DNA from: an uncultured Opitutaceae bacterium
GTDB lineage: Bacteria > Verrucomicrobiota > Verrucomicrobiia > Opitutales > Opitutaceae
Direction of reading: 5' to 3'
Assembly (NCBI GenBank): GCA_937902925.1
Contig: CALFNN010000011.1
Coordinates: 62,001-126,000, forward strand
Length of the DNA: 64,000 bases
Every line of letters begins with the position of its first letter. Position 1 is the stretch's first letter. Below, piece by piece: positions 43,115 to 51,525 of this stretch. The translations under genes and the position numbers were made by a program. Below the pieces are notes generated by a model. It was not told the origin of the DNA and searched no databases. It saw only the letters and a list, made by a program, of their open reading frames with translations.

Positions 43115-44443
43115 CTATACCCGGGCGACTACGATCGAGGCATTGGTCCCGCCAAAGCCAAAGCTGTTGGCGAGCGCGGCCCGCACCGGCTTTCTCACGG
43201 CGACACTGGGCGTGAAGTTGAGCCCGAGTTCGCCGCATGCGGGGTCGACGTTTTCCAGGTTGATCGTCGGCGGCACCACCGCGTCTCGAATCGCGAGGGT
43301 CGCCGCGAATGCACCCATGGCCCCGGCGCCCCCCAGCAAATGCCCGGTCATCGACTTCACGCCGCTGACGTGCAGGTTGGCCCTGTTGCCGGCAAAAACA
43401 CTCGCGATCGCCGCCGCCTCCTCGCCATCGCCGCCGGGCGTCGAGGTTGCGTGCGCCGACACATAGTCGATGTCCGTGGCCTTCAGGCCGGCCCGCGTCA
43501 ACGCCGCCTGCATCGCCCGCGCCGAACCTTCGGCGCCCGGCGCCAGCGACGACAGATGGTAGGCGTCCGCGCTCGCGCCATATCCGCACAATTCCGCGTA
43601 GATCCGCGCTCCGCGGTTTATCGCCTGTTCCATTTCCTCGAGCACGAAGACCACCGCGCCCTCCGCCAGCACGAAGCCGTCCCGATCCTTGTCGTAGGGC
43701 CGCGAGGCTTTCTCCGGGGCGTCGTTGCGCGTCGACAGCGCGCGCATCTGCGCAAACGCTCCGACGGCCAGCGGCGTCACGGTCGATTCCGCACCGCCGG
43801 CGATCATCGCATCGACATCGCCCCGCGCGATCGCCGCCGCGGCCTCGCCGAGGGCATGGCCGCTCGTGGCGCAGGCCGAGGCCACGCTCATGTTCGGCCC
43901 GCGAAAATCCAGCAGCAGGCTCACCTGCCCCGCGAGCAGGTTGGGCGCGATCTGGATAATGAAGAACGGGGAAATCTTCCGGAAACCACCCGCCTTCCAG
44001 GTATCGTGCATCGCCTCCATCTCGGGCAGGCCGCCCAGCCCGACGCCGAGGTTCACCCCCATCCGGTTCGCATCGAGCGCCCCCCGGTGGCCATCGAGCC
44101 CGGAATCCGCGTAGGCCTCGACCGCGGCCGCCACGCCCAGATGCGCGAACCGGCCGAATTTCTTCACGTCCTTCTGCGTCAACGCCTGCGTCACCGCATC
44201 GCTCCCCGGGCCACGCGGGTGCAACGGCGCCGGCAGTGGCCGCGCCGGGTCGAAGTTTCGGACCTCGCCGGCGATTTGCGCCGCGCAATTGGTTGCATCG
44301 AATCGCGTGATCCGGCCGATCCCGCTGCGACCGGCGACGAGCGCCGCCCAGGTGTCGGCGGCGGTGTTGCCGCAGGGTGTGACGGCGCCGAGGCCGGTGA
44401 TGGCCACGCGGCGGCGGGGTTGGGTGGTGGGACGATTGAGCAT
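43115..44443 (-). CDS. fabF: Beta-ketoacyl-ACP synthase II (FabF-type)
   Basis: This 442-aa condensing enzyme elongates fatty acyl-ACP with malonyl-ACP. Catalytic residues are Cys191 in SVASACATSGHALGE, His330 in SAHATSTPGGD and His367 in SMTGHLLGGAGAMGA, with KKFGRFAHLGVAAA typical of FabF. It carries a short Pro-rich insertion (PLPAPLHPRGPGSD) near residue 70. It follows a TetR gene by 12 bp instead of the usual acpP/fabG neighbours, suggesting a specialised, separately regulated synthase. Confidence 0.9.
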   Translation of the reverse strand: MLNRPTTQPRRRVAITGLGAVTPCGNTAADTWAALVAGRSGIGRITRFDATNCAAQIAGEVRNFDPARPLPAPLHPRGPGSDAVTQALTQKDVKKFGRFAHLGVAAAVEAYADSGLDGHRGALDANRMGVNLGVGLGGLPEMEAMHDTWKAGGFRKISPFFIIQIAPNLLAGQVSLLLDFRGPNMSVASACATSGHALGEAAAAIARGDVDAMIAGGAESTVTPLAVGAFAQMRALSTRNDAPEKASRPYDKDRDGFVLAEGAVVFVLEEMEQAINRGARIYAELCGYGASADAYHLSSLAPGAEGSARAMQAALTRAGLKATDIDYVSAHATSTPGGDGEEAAAIASVFAGNRANLHVSGVKSMTGHLLGGAGAMGAFAATLAIRDAVVPPTINLENVDPACGELGLNFTPSVAVRKPVRAALANSFGFGGTNASIVVARV

Positions 44444-44455
44444 GGTGAAAAACGA

Positions 44456-45094
44456 TCAGATCGCGCGCATGAAATCATGCGCCGGACTCGTGGGGGGCGG
44501 GCGGATTCCGTCGACCCCGTAAGCCGCGCGAAGGTGCCGGCGCATCGAGTGCAGAATCGCGTCGCTTCGCGCCGGGTCGTCGATCGCCCGGGCAAACAAC
44601 AACGCGCCGACCAGCGCGCTCATCAATTGCGTGACGAGGTCGCGATTCTTTGCCGGGTCGCGGCTCAGCCGCAGCGCCGCAGCCAGCCGGTCGAGATGCT
44701 GCGTGAAACCCCGCGAGTAGCCCGCGCGGGCGGCCCCTTGCAGCCGCGCCATGTCCGCGCCGACGGCGACGATCAGGCAGCCCGATCCGCGATTGTCGCG
44801 ATGGCGCGTTGCGAGATAACTATCAATGAGCATCCGCGCCCGCGCCGCGCGCGTCGGCAGCACTGCGATCCGCTCGAGATTCGGCACCGCCGCCTCGAAC
44901 GCCGCCGCGCAGGCTTCGGCGATCAGTTCCGTCTTGTCGCTGAAGTGCGCGTAAAAGCCCCCGTGCGTGAGCCCGGCCCGCCGCATCACTTCGTCCACAC
45001 CCGTCTCCGCCACCCCCCGCTCGCGAAACGCCTGTCCCGCCGCTTCCAGAATTCGGCGGCGGGTGGACTGCTTGTGGGCGGGCGGATAACGCAT
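44456..45094 (-). CDS. TetR/AcrR-family transcriptional regulator
   Basis: This 212-aa protein has an N-terminal helix-turn-helix: TRRRILEAAGQAFRERGVAE, then VDEVMRRAGLTHGGFYAHFS and DKTELIAEA. The ligand-binding C-terminal part resembles regulators with SGCLIVAVGADMA. I chose ATG 45094 (MRYPPAHKQ), because earlier in-frame ATGs would place the start on or beyond the operator at 45108-45121. fabF starts 12 bp after it, so the regulator probably controls itself and fabF. Confidence 0.88.
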   Translation of the reverse strand: MRYPPAHKQSTRRRILEAAGQAFRERGVAETGVDEVMRRAGLTHGGFYAHFSDKTELIAEACAAAFEAAVPNLERIAVLPTRAARARMLIDSYLATRHRDNRGSGCLIVAVGADMARLQGAARAGYSRGFTQHLDRLAAALRLSRDPAKNRDLVTQLMSALVGALLFARAIDDPARSDAILHSMRRHLRAAYGVDGIRPPPTSPAHDFMRAI

Positions 45095-45440
45095 GGCGTG
45101 AGATTGAATGACGGTCGTCATATCACATCGCAAGCGGGAAAACCGATTTTTGTTCGCTCCAACTCCATCCCGCTCGACTCATTCATTATTCAGTTGTCCA
45201 ACATCGTTTTATAGCCACGCGTTTGACCTCCATGTCCGATTTTTACCCGCAAATTCCGGAAACACGACATCGCGACCGGCGACCCAAACGCCGTTGAAGA
45301 ACCGACGCCGCCCCTGCGGCGCAACCCGCGTCCGTCAGCGCGGTCGGTCACCGCCGAGGAGGGTTTTGACTTTCCCAGCCCGACCCACTTCGCTTCGCCC
45401 CCTTTTCCGCCGAACCGGCTCTTTCGTCCATCCCGACCTG
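45095..45440. other. Divergent intergenic region between TetR and HIT genes (346 bp)
   Basis: It holds the operator at 45108-45121 and an unusually AT-rich stretch around 45180-45215 (CATTATTCAG, GTTTTATAG) that probably contains promoter elements. The frame continuing upstream of the HIT start is Arg/Pro-rich without family similarity and is treated as non-coding. Confidence 0.6.
45108..45121. promoter_or_regulatory. Palindromic TetR-type operator
   Basis: ATGACG-GT-CGTCAT, perfect 6-bp arms, sits 14 bp upstream of the TetR start. TGACG-N2-CGTCA palindromes in front of their own gene are common for TetR regulators, so autoregulation is likely. Confidence 0.6.
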
Positions 45441-45974
45441 ATGCAACAGCTCCATCCTCACTGGCGCATGGAATACATCGAGGCTCCGCGCTACCCGGAC
45501 ACGATGAAGCGCCCGTTCACGGAACTGCCGGCTCTCGGCGATGATCGCGCGGCGCTGATCGTCCATCGCTCGCCGCTGTCCTTTCTCATTCTCAATCGTT
45601 TTCCCTACAACCCCGGCCATCTGCTCGCCGTGCCGTTCCGCGAGGTGACCGATCTCGACGAGCTCAGCGCCGTGGAACGCGCCGACCTTTTCGAGGAAAT
45701 CGTTTTCGGCCAGGCTCTCCTCGCCGCCGCGCTCAAGCCGGATGGGTTCAACATCGGTTTCAACCTGGGCGCTTCCGTCGCCGGCGGCAGCATCGCCCAC
45801 CTCCACGGCCACATCGTCCCGCGCTGGAACGGCGACAACAACTTCATGCCTGTGATCGGGTCGACGCGCATCCTTCCGCAGTCGCTCGACGCCACCTGGG
45901 CCCGCCTGACGGCGGCAATCGCCACCCGCGAAAAGCCGAAATCGGAATCCGGCAGCGGATCCCACCGCGCCTGA
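45441..45974 (+). CDS. HIT-family nucleotide hydrolase/transferase
   Basis: This 177-aa histidine-triad protein has the active-site motif HLHGHIVPRW and the upstream LNRFPYNPGHLLAVPFREVT typical of Ap4A-processing HIT proteins. I chose ATG 45441 (MQQLHPHWRMEYIEAPR), since the much longer in-frame extension has no family character. It starts a plus-strand series with PhoH 39 bp downstream. The substrate is not predictable beyond a nucleoside phosphate. Confidence 0.88.
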   Translation: MQQLHPHWRMEYIEAPRYPDTMKRPFTELPALGDDRAALIVHRSPLSFLILNRFPYNPGHLLAVPFREVTDLDELSAVERADLFEEIVFGQALLAAALKPDGFNIGFNLGASVAGGSIAHLHGHIVPRWNGDNNFMPVIGSTRILPQSLDATWARLTAAIATREKPKSESGSGSHRA

Positions 45975-46013
45975 CTCATCCGGCATCCGGTTTCGCCAGT
46001 CCGAAATTCCCCC

Positions 46014-47006
46014 GTGCCCTCGAAGACCCTCCATTTCCCGAGTCCCCGCCACCTTCACTCGCTCTACGCGGGCCACGAGGAGAACCTGCTCCATGCCGAA
46101 CGCATGCTGGGCGTGAAACTCGTCTCCCGCGACGATTGGCTGAAGATCGAGGCCGGCGCCGCGCCGCTCGCCCTCGCGGAATCGCTTTTCGCGTTTCTCG
46201 ACGAGGCCCGCGCCCAGGGCATGTCGATCCGCACGCCCGATTTTCATCGCATCGCCGACACGTTCGCCCGCGGCGAGGGCGACCAGCTTCGCGCGCTCCT
46301 CGACCGGCCGCTGGTCATCGCCACCAACCGGAAGAGCATCGTCCCGAAAACGCTCGGCCAGAAACTCTATCTCCAGTCGATGCTGGCGCACCCCGTCGTC
46401 TTCGGCATCGGCCCCGCCGGCACCGGCAAGACCTACCTCGCCATGGCCGCCGCCGTCTCGGCCCTGCTCAAGAACGAGGTCGAGCGCATCATCCTCACGC
46501 GCCCCGCCGTCGAGGCCGGCGAAACCCTCGGGTTTCTCCCGGGGGACCTGCGCGAAAAAATCCTCCCCTACCTCCGCCCGCTCTACGACGCGCTGCATGA
46601 CATGCTCGATGCCGAGGATGTCACTCGCCTCACCGAGAAGGGCATCATCGAGATCGCGCCGCTCGCTTATATGCGCGGCCGCACGCTGTCGCGGAGCTTC
46701 ATTGTCCTCGACGAGGCCCAGAACACCACGCCCGAGCAGATGATGATGTTCCTCACGCGGCTCGGCGAGGACTCGCGCATGGTCGTCACCGGTGACATCA
46801 CGCAGATCGACCTGCCGCGCGCCAAGCAAAGCGGCCTGCTCGAGGTCCGGCACATCCTCGCCGACATCCCGGGCATCGACTTTCACACGTTCAGCGCCGC
46901 CGACGTCGTCCGCCACCCGCTCGTCCAGCGCATCATCGAGGCCTACGACAGCTACCGCAACCCGATCGGCACCGAAGCCGGCACGGAGGACAAAACATCC
47001 TCGTGA
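46014..47006 (+). CDS. phoH: PhoH-family ATPase
   Basis: This 330-aa protein (GTG start) has the Walker A motif GIGPAGTGKTYLAMAAAVSA, TRPAVEAGETLGFLPGDLRE, Walker B FIVLDEAQNTT and VTGDITQIDLP: the full PhoH core. An N-terminal helical part is involved in RNA/nucleotide binding in homologues. PhoH next to an HD hydrolase (PgpH) and YbeY is a widely conserved arrangement tied to ribosome and RNA metabolism. Confidence 0.95.
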   Translation: MPSKTLHFPSPRHLHSLYAGHEENLLHAERMLGVKLVSRDDWLKIEAGAAPLALAESLFAFLDEARAQGMSIRTPDFHRIADTFARGEGDQLRALLDRPLVIATNRKSIVPKTLGQKLYLQSMLAHPVVFGIGPAGTGKTYLAMAAAVSALLKNEVERIILTRPAVEAGETLGFLPGDLREKILPYLRPLYDALHDMLDAEDVTRLTEKGIIEIAPLAYMRGRTLSRSFIVLDEAQNTTPEQMMMFLTRLGEDSRMVVTGDITQIDLPRAKQSGLLEVRHILADIPGIDFHTFSAADVVRHPLVQRIIEAYDSYRNPIGTEAGTEDKTSS

Positions 47007-47118
47007 TCGCCCGGGCGCCATGGCTTGTCTCAGCAGAATTGGCGCTCCACTTGCAGAAATTACCCGTTAGATAATTCCACCGGCACCCTCTTTCCCAATT
47101 CGTCCCGCCCAATTTCCC

Positions 47119-49497
47119 GTGTCTGTTCGCAACCAGCTCAAACTCCTCGTCGGCGGCCTCGGTGCCCGCCGGGCTGGCCGCGTGTCCCCGCCGCTCTCGG
47201 CCACGCGCGAATTTCTCGACCGCTCCCGCCTCGTCGCCGCCCTCATCTTCGTCGTCACGGTCGTCGCCATCCTGCTGATCAGTTCCGCGGGCATCACGAC
47301 CCTCAACGTTCCCGTCCTCCCCGACCAGGTCGCCACCACCCGCGTCACCGCCAGCGCGTCGTTCAGCTTCGAAAGCGCCGAGAAGACCCGTGCCGCCCGC
47401 GAGCAACTGATCACCCGCGTGCCGCCCGTCTACCGGCTCGACCCCGAGCCCTTCCAACGCTTCGAGTCCGCCGCCCGCATCCTGCTTGCCCAGCTTGACG
47501 CGTTTGAAGCCGCCCACCCGATCAACATCCCCATCCTCACGCCGCGTCGGGCCGAGTTCACGGCCATGGCCGACACCTTCAATGCCGCCGGCGACTATCA
47601 CGTCACCGCCGACGACATCGCCGCGTTGCTGAGCGCCGGCGACTCCAAGGCGCGCGCCGCCCTCTTCGAAAACGGCCTTGCGACGCTGCGCGACCTCTAC
47701 GCCGAGGGCGTCTCCGATGCCGCGCTCGCCGGCACCACCCCGGGCAACGCCATCGTTTTCCAGATCGCGCGGCCCTCCGGCGACACCTCCCGGCGGCCCG
47801 TTCAGTCGATGGAGGACGCGCTCACGCTCCTTCGCGTGAGCCTGGCGACCGACGGCGTGCCGCGTCCTGCCGCGCAGGCGTTGTTCCGCGTGTTTCGGTT
47901 CGGGCTTACGCCCAACGTCGTCTTCGATCGCGACGCCACGCAGGCCCGCGAGTCCGCCGCGGCGCGTTCCGTCAAGCCCGTCGTCGTGAACGTCACGCGC
48001 GGCCAGACCATCATCGACGCCGGCGATCGCGTCACCCCGGAGCAATACGAGATGTTCATGGCCCACCGCCAATACATGCTCGAGCACGGCGACACCGAGC
48101 TCAAGGAGGGCCTCACCCTCTTCGGCCGTGTCCTCCTCGTGCTCGCGATGGTCCTCGCCTCGCTCATCTACATCCGCATCGAGGACGCCGAGACCCTCCG
48201 CAGCAACGTCCGCTGCAGCCTCCTCGCCCTCGTCGTCATCCTCAATCTCGCCGCCGTCCGCGTGGTCTACTCGGCCGGCGGCGCGGAGTTCTTCGTGCGC
48301 GACGGCTCGTGGGCCTCGACGCTGCCCTACGTCGCGCCGACGGCCTTCGCGCCGCTCATCGTCGCCATCCTGATCGATGCCGGCTCGGGCATCTTCATGG
48401 CGCTCTTCATCTCGATCTTCACCGGCGTCATCTACGGCAACCGCCTCGACCTCCTCGTCCTCACGTTCCTCGCCTCGCTCACGGCCATCTCCATCGGCCG
48501 TGACGCGCGCCGCCGCGGGCGTGTCGTCCGCGCCGCGGGCACGGGCGGACTCGTCGTGGCCGCGTTTGCCGCCCTCATCGGCGTCGCCAACCAGACTCCC
48601 TACGACACGCTGCTGCGCCAGATGGCCGCCGGCCTCGCCACCGGTGTGCTCACCGGCATCGCCGTCGTCGGCCTGCTGCCCATCCTCGAGTCGCTTTTCA
48701 AGCGCACCACCGACATCACGCTGCTCGAGCTCACCGACTACAATCACCCTCTCCTGCGCCGCATGCAGCTCGAGGCGCCGGGCACCTATCACCACTCGCT
48801 GATCGTCGCGCAGCTCTCCGAAAACGCCTGCAACGCCATCGGCGCCAATCCCCTCCTCGCCCGCGTCTGCGCGCTCTTCCACGATGTCGGCAAGACCGCC
48901 CACGCCGCCTATTTTGGCGAAAACCAGCGCGACGGCGCCAATCCGCACGACAACCAGGATCCCGCCGAATCCGCCCGCATCATCAAGCAGCACGTGCCCG
49001 ACGGCATCGAGCTCGCCCACAAGCATCACCTCCCGCGCGCCGTGTCCGACGTCATCCGGCAGCACCACGGCACCACGCTCGTGCGCTACTTCTACCAGCG
49101 CGCCGTCGAGCAGTCGCGTGCGCCCTTTGCCGTCGCCGGGAAAAAATCCGGTCCGGATGCCCCCGCGTCCTCGCCACCCTTTCCGGCCGTCCCCGAAGCC
49201 GTGTTCCGCTACGACGGGCCCAAGCCGCACTTCAAAGAGAGCGCCGTCATCTCGCTTGCCGACGGCGTCGAGGCCGCCTCCCGCTCGTTGCGTCAGGTCG
49301 CCCCGGAGCGCCTCCACGAACTCATCGCCCAGATCGTCCGCGACCGCATCGCCGACGGTCAGCTCGACGCCGCGCCGCTGACCTTCGAGGAAATCGCCAA
49401 GATCAAGAACAGCTTTCACTTCACCCTCCTGAACATGCTCCACGGCCGCGTCGCTTATCCGACCGGCGAGCAACCCGCCGCCGAGGCCAAAGCCTGA
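47119..49497 (+). CDS. pgpH: PgpH-like 7TM HD-domain phosphohydrolase
   Basis: This 792-aa protein (GTG start) has an N-terminal membrane helix (AALIFVVTVVAILLISSAGI) and a large extracytoplasmic 7TMR-HDED region to about residue 320. Seven membrane segments follow, and then a cytoplasmic HDIG domain with TYHHSLIVAQLSENA, VCALFHDVGKTAHA and HLPRAVSDVIRQHHG. Homologues degrade cyclic di-AMP. It sits 112 bp after phoH and 82 bp before ybeY, as in many phyla. Confidence 0.93.
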   Translation: MSVRNQLKLLVGGLGARRAGRVSPPLSATREFLDRSRLVAALIFVVTVVAILLISSAGITTLNVPVLPDQVATTRVTASASFSFESAEKTRAAREQLITRVPPVYRLDPEPFQRFESAARILLAQLDAFEAAHPINIPILTPRRAEFTAMADTFNAAGDYHVTADDIAALLSAGDSKARAALFENGLATLRDLYAEGVSDAALAGTTPGNAIVFQIARPSGDTSRRPVQSMEDALTLLRVSLATDGVPRPAAQALFRVFRFGLTPNVVFDRDATQARESAAARSVKPVVVNVTRGQTIIDAGDRVTPEQYEMFMAHRQYMLEHGDTELKEGLTLFGRVLLVLAMVLASLIYIRIEDAETLRSNVRCSLLALVVILNLAAVRVVYSAGGAEFFVRDGSWASTLPYVAPTAFAPLIVAILIDAGSGIFMALFISIFTGVIYGNRLDLLVLTFLASLTAISIGRDARRRGRVVRAAGTGGLVVAAFAALIGVANQTPYDTLLRQMAAGLATGVLTGIAVVGLLPILESLFKRTTDITLLELTDYNHPLLRRMQLEAPGTYHHSLIVAQLSENACNAIGANPLLARVCALFHDVGKTAHAAYFGENQRDGANPHDNQDPAESARIIKQHVPDGIELAHKHHLPRAVSDVIRQHHGTTLVRYFYQRAVEQSRAPFAVAGKKSGPDAPASSPPFPAVPEAVFRYDGPKPHFKESAVISLADGVEAASRSLRQVAPERLHELIAQIVRDRIADGQLDAAPLTFEEIAKIKNSFHFTLLNMLHGRVAYPTGEQPAAEAKA

Positions 49498-49579
49498 TTC
49501 CGGCGGCCTTCGACCGCTCCGGCCCGCTCTTGTCCGACGGCCATCCCGCGCGCCACCGCTTGTCCCTTCGAAAACGCGC

Positions 49580-50071
49580 ATGACCGCCCGCCCGTCCTCG
49601 TCCGCCCGGCCCGTCGCCATCGCCAATCGTCATCCCCGCCTCCGCCTCGACCGCCGCGCGCTGGCCGGCGTCATCGCCACGCTCGACGCCCATCCCGGAA
49701 AATTTCGCGGCGGCTGCCCGCCGGGTGAACTCTCGCTCGTCTTTTTCACCGACGACGCCCTCGCAAAACTTCACGCCGATTTTCTCGCGGATCCCTCGAC
49801 CACCGACGTCATCACCTTTGCGGGCGATGCCGCGCTTGGCACCGCCGGCGAAATCTGCGTTTCCGCCGACACGGCCGCGGCCTATGCGAAAAAGCACCGC
49901 CGCAGTCTTGCCGCCGAGCTGACCCTCTATGTCGTCCACGGCTGGCTCCACCTCGCCGGCTACGACGACCTCCAGCCCGCGAAAAAGCGGGTCATGCGCC
50001 GCGCCGAGGCCCGGGCCGTGCATCTCCTTCGCGCCGCCCGCCTTTTTCCGCGCCTCACGCTGGCCGGCTGA
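49580..50071 (+). CDS. ybeY: YbeY endoribonuclease (rRNA maturation)
   Basis: This 163-aa metal-dependent endoribonuclease acts in 16S rRNA 3' maturation and ribosome quality control. It has the zinc-binding motif VVHGWLHLAGYDD and the fold landmark DPSTTDVITFAGD, plus GEICVSADTA. Length is typical. Located directly after pgpH in the conserved phoH-pgpH-ybeY order. Confidence 0.93.
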   Translation: MTARPSSSARPVAIANRHPRLRLDRRALAGVIATLDAHPGKFRGGCPPGELSLVFFTDDALAKLHADFLADPSTTDVITFAGDAALGTAGEICVSADTAAAYAKKHRRSLAAELTLYVVHGWLHLAGYDDLQPAKKRVMRRAEARAVHLLRAARLFPRLTLAG

Positions 50072-50124
50072 GCGCGGCGCAAAAAACTTTGCCTCCGGGG
50101 CGCTTTGCCCGAGCATGGCGCCCG

Positions 50125-50793
50125 ATGCCCGACGATCCGCCCGCCTCCTCCCGCCTGGTCTCAGTGCGCAACGCCTTTTTCTCCGGCGTGCTGCTGCTCG
50201 CCCCGCTGTGGGTCACCATCTGGGCCCTTCACGCGATCATCGACATCGTCGGCGGCACCTTCCGGCCGCTGTATGAATTCTATCTCCCGCAATCGCTCCT
50301 GCACTATACGATCCTCTGGGATATCGCCGCGACGCTGGCCGTCCTCGTTCTCGTCACCATTCTCGGCTACGTCTCGCACTACGTCTTCGGCAAATTCTTC
50401 CTGCGCATCATCGAGCGCTTTGTGCAGAGCATCCCGGGCGTCGGCGCGGTCTACAATTCCGTCAAGCAGATCGTCGCCACCTTCGGCACGCAGAACCGTA
50501 ATCTTTTCAACAAGGTCGTGCTCGTCGAGTATCCGCGCAAGGGCGTGTGGACGCTCGGCTTTCTCACCAACAAGGCGCAGGCGGAGGCGCAGAGCCGGGC
50601 CGGGACGACCCTGTGGACCGTGTTCGTGCCGACCACTCCCAATCCGACGAGCGGATTTCTGCTCTTTCTCCCGGAAAGCGACATCGTCGAGCTCGAGATG
50701 AGCGTCGGTGAGGGCATGAAGATGATCATCTCGGGCGGTGCCGTGGTTCCGCCGTGGCCTCCCCCCGAGGCCAGGTCCGCCCCCAACCGCTAG
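50125..50793 (+). CDS. DUF502-family membrane protein
   Basis: This 222-aa protein has two transmembrane segments (VRNAFFSGVLLLAPLWVTIW; ILWDIAATLAVLVLVTILGY). The family phrases are VQSIPGVGAVYNSVKQIV, KVVLVEYPRKGVWTLGFLT and FVPTTPNPTSGFLLFLPESD. DUF502 proteins are inner-membrane proteins without an assigned function. I chose ATG 50125 (MPDDPPASSR); an in-frame start at 50089 is possible. 53 bp after ybeY and 36 bp before the RecO-like gene. Confidence 0.9.
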   Translation: MPDDPPASSRLVSVRNAFFSGVLLLAPLWVTIWALHAIIDIVGGTFRPLYEFYLPQSLLHYTILWDIAATLAVLVLVTILGYVSHYVFGKFFLRIIERFVQSIPGVGAVYNSVKQIVATFGTQNRNLFNKVVLVEYPRKGVWTLGFLTNKAQAEAQSRAGTTLWTVFVPTTPNPTSGFLLFLPESDIVELEMSVGEGMKMIISGGAVVPPWPPPEARSAPNR

Positions 50794-50829
50794 CGACTCC
50801 CGCCGTCGCTTCCGCGCGCCTTCCGTCCC

Positions 50830-51447
50830 GTGCCCGCGCTCTCGCTCGCGACCGACGCCTTCGTCCTGCTGAAGCGCCCGCCGGCCGACGCGTTCCAGTC
50901 GTTCAGCGTTTTTTCCGCCGACCACGGCGCGCTGCTCGTGCTGCAGCGCGTGCCCAAAAAGTCCGCCACCACCGCCGTGCCGCTCGATCTTTTTGACGAA
51001 GCCTCGCTCCTGCTCGAATCCTCGAATCAGGGCCGCACCTGGTTCGTCAAGGAGGCCCGCATCCTCGCGCGCCACGCCGGCCTCGGCCGCAGCTACGATT
51101 CGCTCCGTGCGGCATCCACCCTCACTGCGCTCATCGCCCGGAATCCCGTCCACGAGGACAGCCGTGCCGCCGTGGCCGCGCTGCTGCGCACCGCCTTTGC
51201 CGCGCTCGCGACCGGCGCCCGCCCCGACATCGTGCTTTTCAAGAGCCTCTATTGCTTCGCGCGCGACGAGGGTTATCCGCTCAAGCAGGACTGGTTCCCC
51301 ACGCTTCCCGCCGCCGATCGCGCGGCCGTCGCTCTGCTCCTCAACCGTCCGCTCGCCGGGCAATCCGCCCCGGCCGCCGCCGTGATCCGCCTGCAACGCC
51401 GCCTCGACGACTACCTCCGCGACCACACGGAAATATTGTTGGAGTGA
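50830..51447 (+). CDS. recO: RecO-like DNA repair protein
   Basis: This 205-aa protein (GTG start) begins ALSLATDAFVLLKRPPADAF, with an OB-fold-like first 80 residues (FSADHGALLVLQRVPKKSAT), and continues with a helical part. It resembles RecO of Opitutaceae-type bacteria but lacks the four-cysteine zinc finger of many RecO proteins. RecO loads RecA onto SSB-coated DNA. Assignment is moderate and rests on the N-terminal pattern and on the DNA-repair-type helicase 78 bp downstream. Confidence 0.65.
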   Translation: MPALSLATDAFVLLKRPPADAFQSFSVFSADHGALLVLQRVPKKSATTAVPLDLFDEASLLLESSNQGRTWFVKEARILARHAGLGRSYDSLRAASTLTALIARNPVHEDSRAAVAALLRTAFAALATGARPDIVLFKSLYCFARDEGYPLKQDWFPTLPAADRAAVALLLNRPLAGQSAPAAAVIRLQRRLDDYLRDHTEILLE

Positions 51448-51525
51448 CATGCGCGGCGCGACGTGGGACGAGACTCCGGATATTCCGCCTCGTTCGTCCC
51501 CCACCGCCGTCCATCCTTCGTCCCG

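Noticed and set aside
45108-45440. N-terminal extension of the HIT protein
   Set aside because: The 111 added residues are low-complexity, overlap the TetR operator, and HIT proteins of this group are about 170-180 aa.
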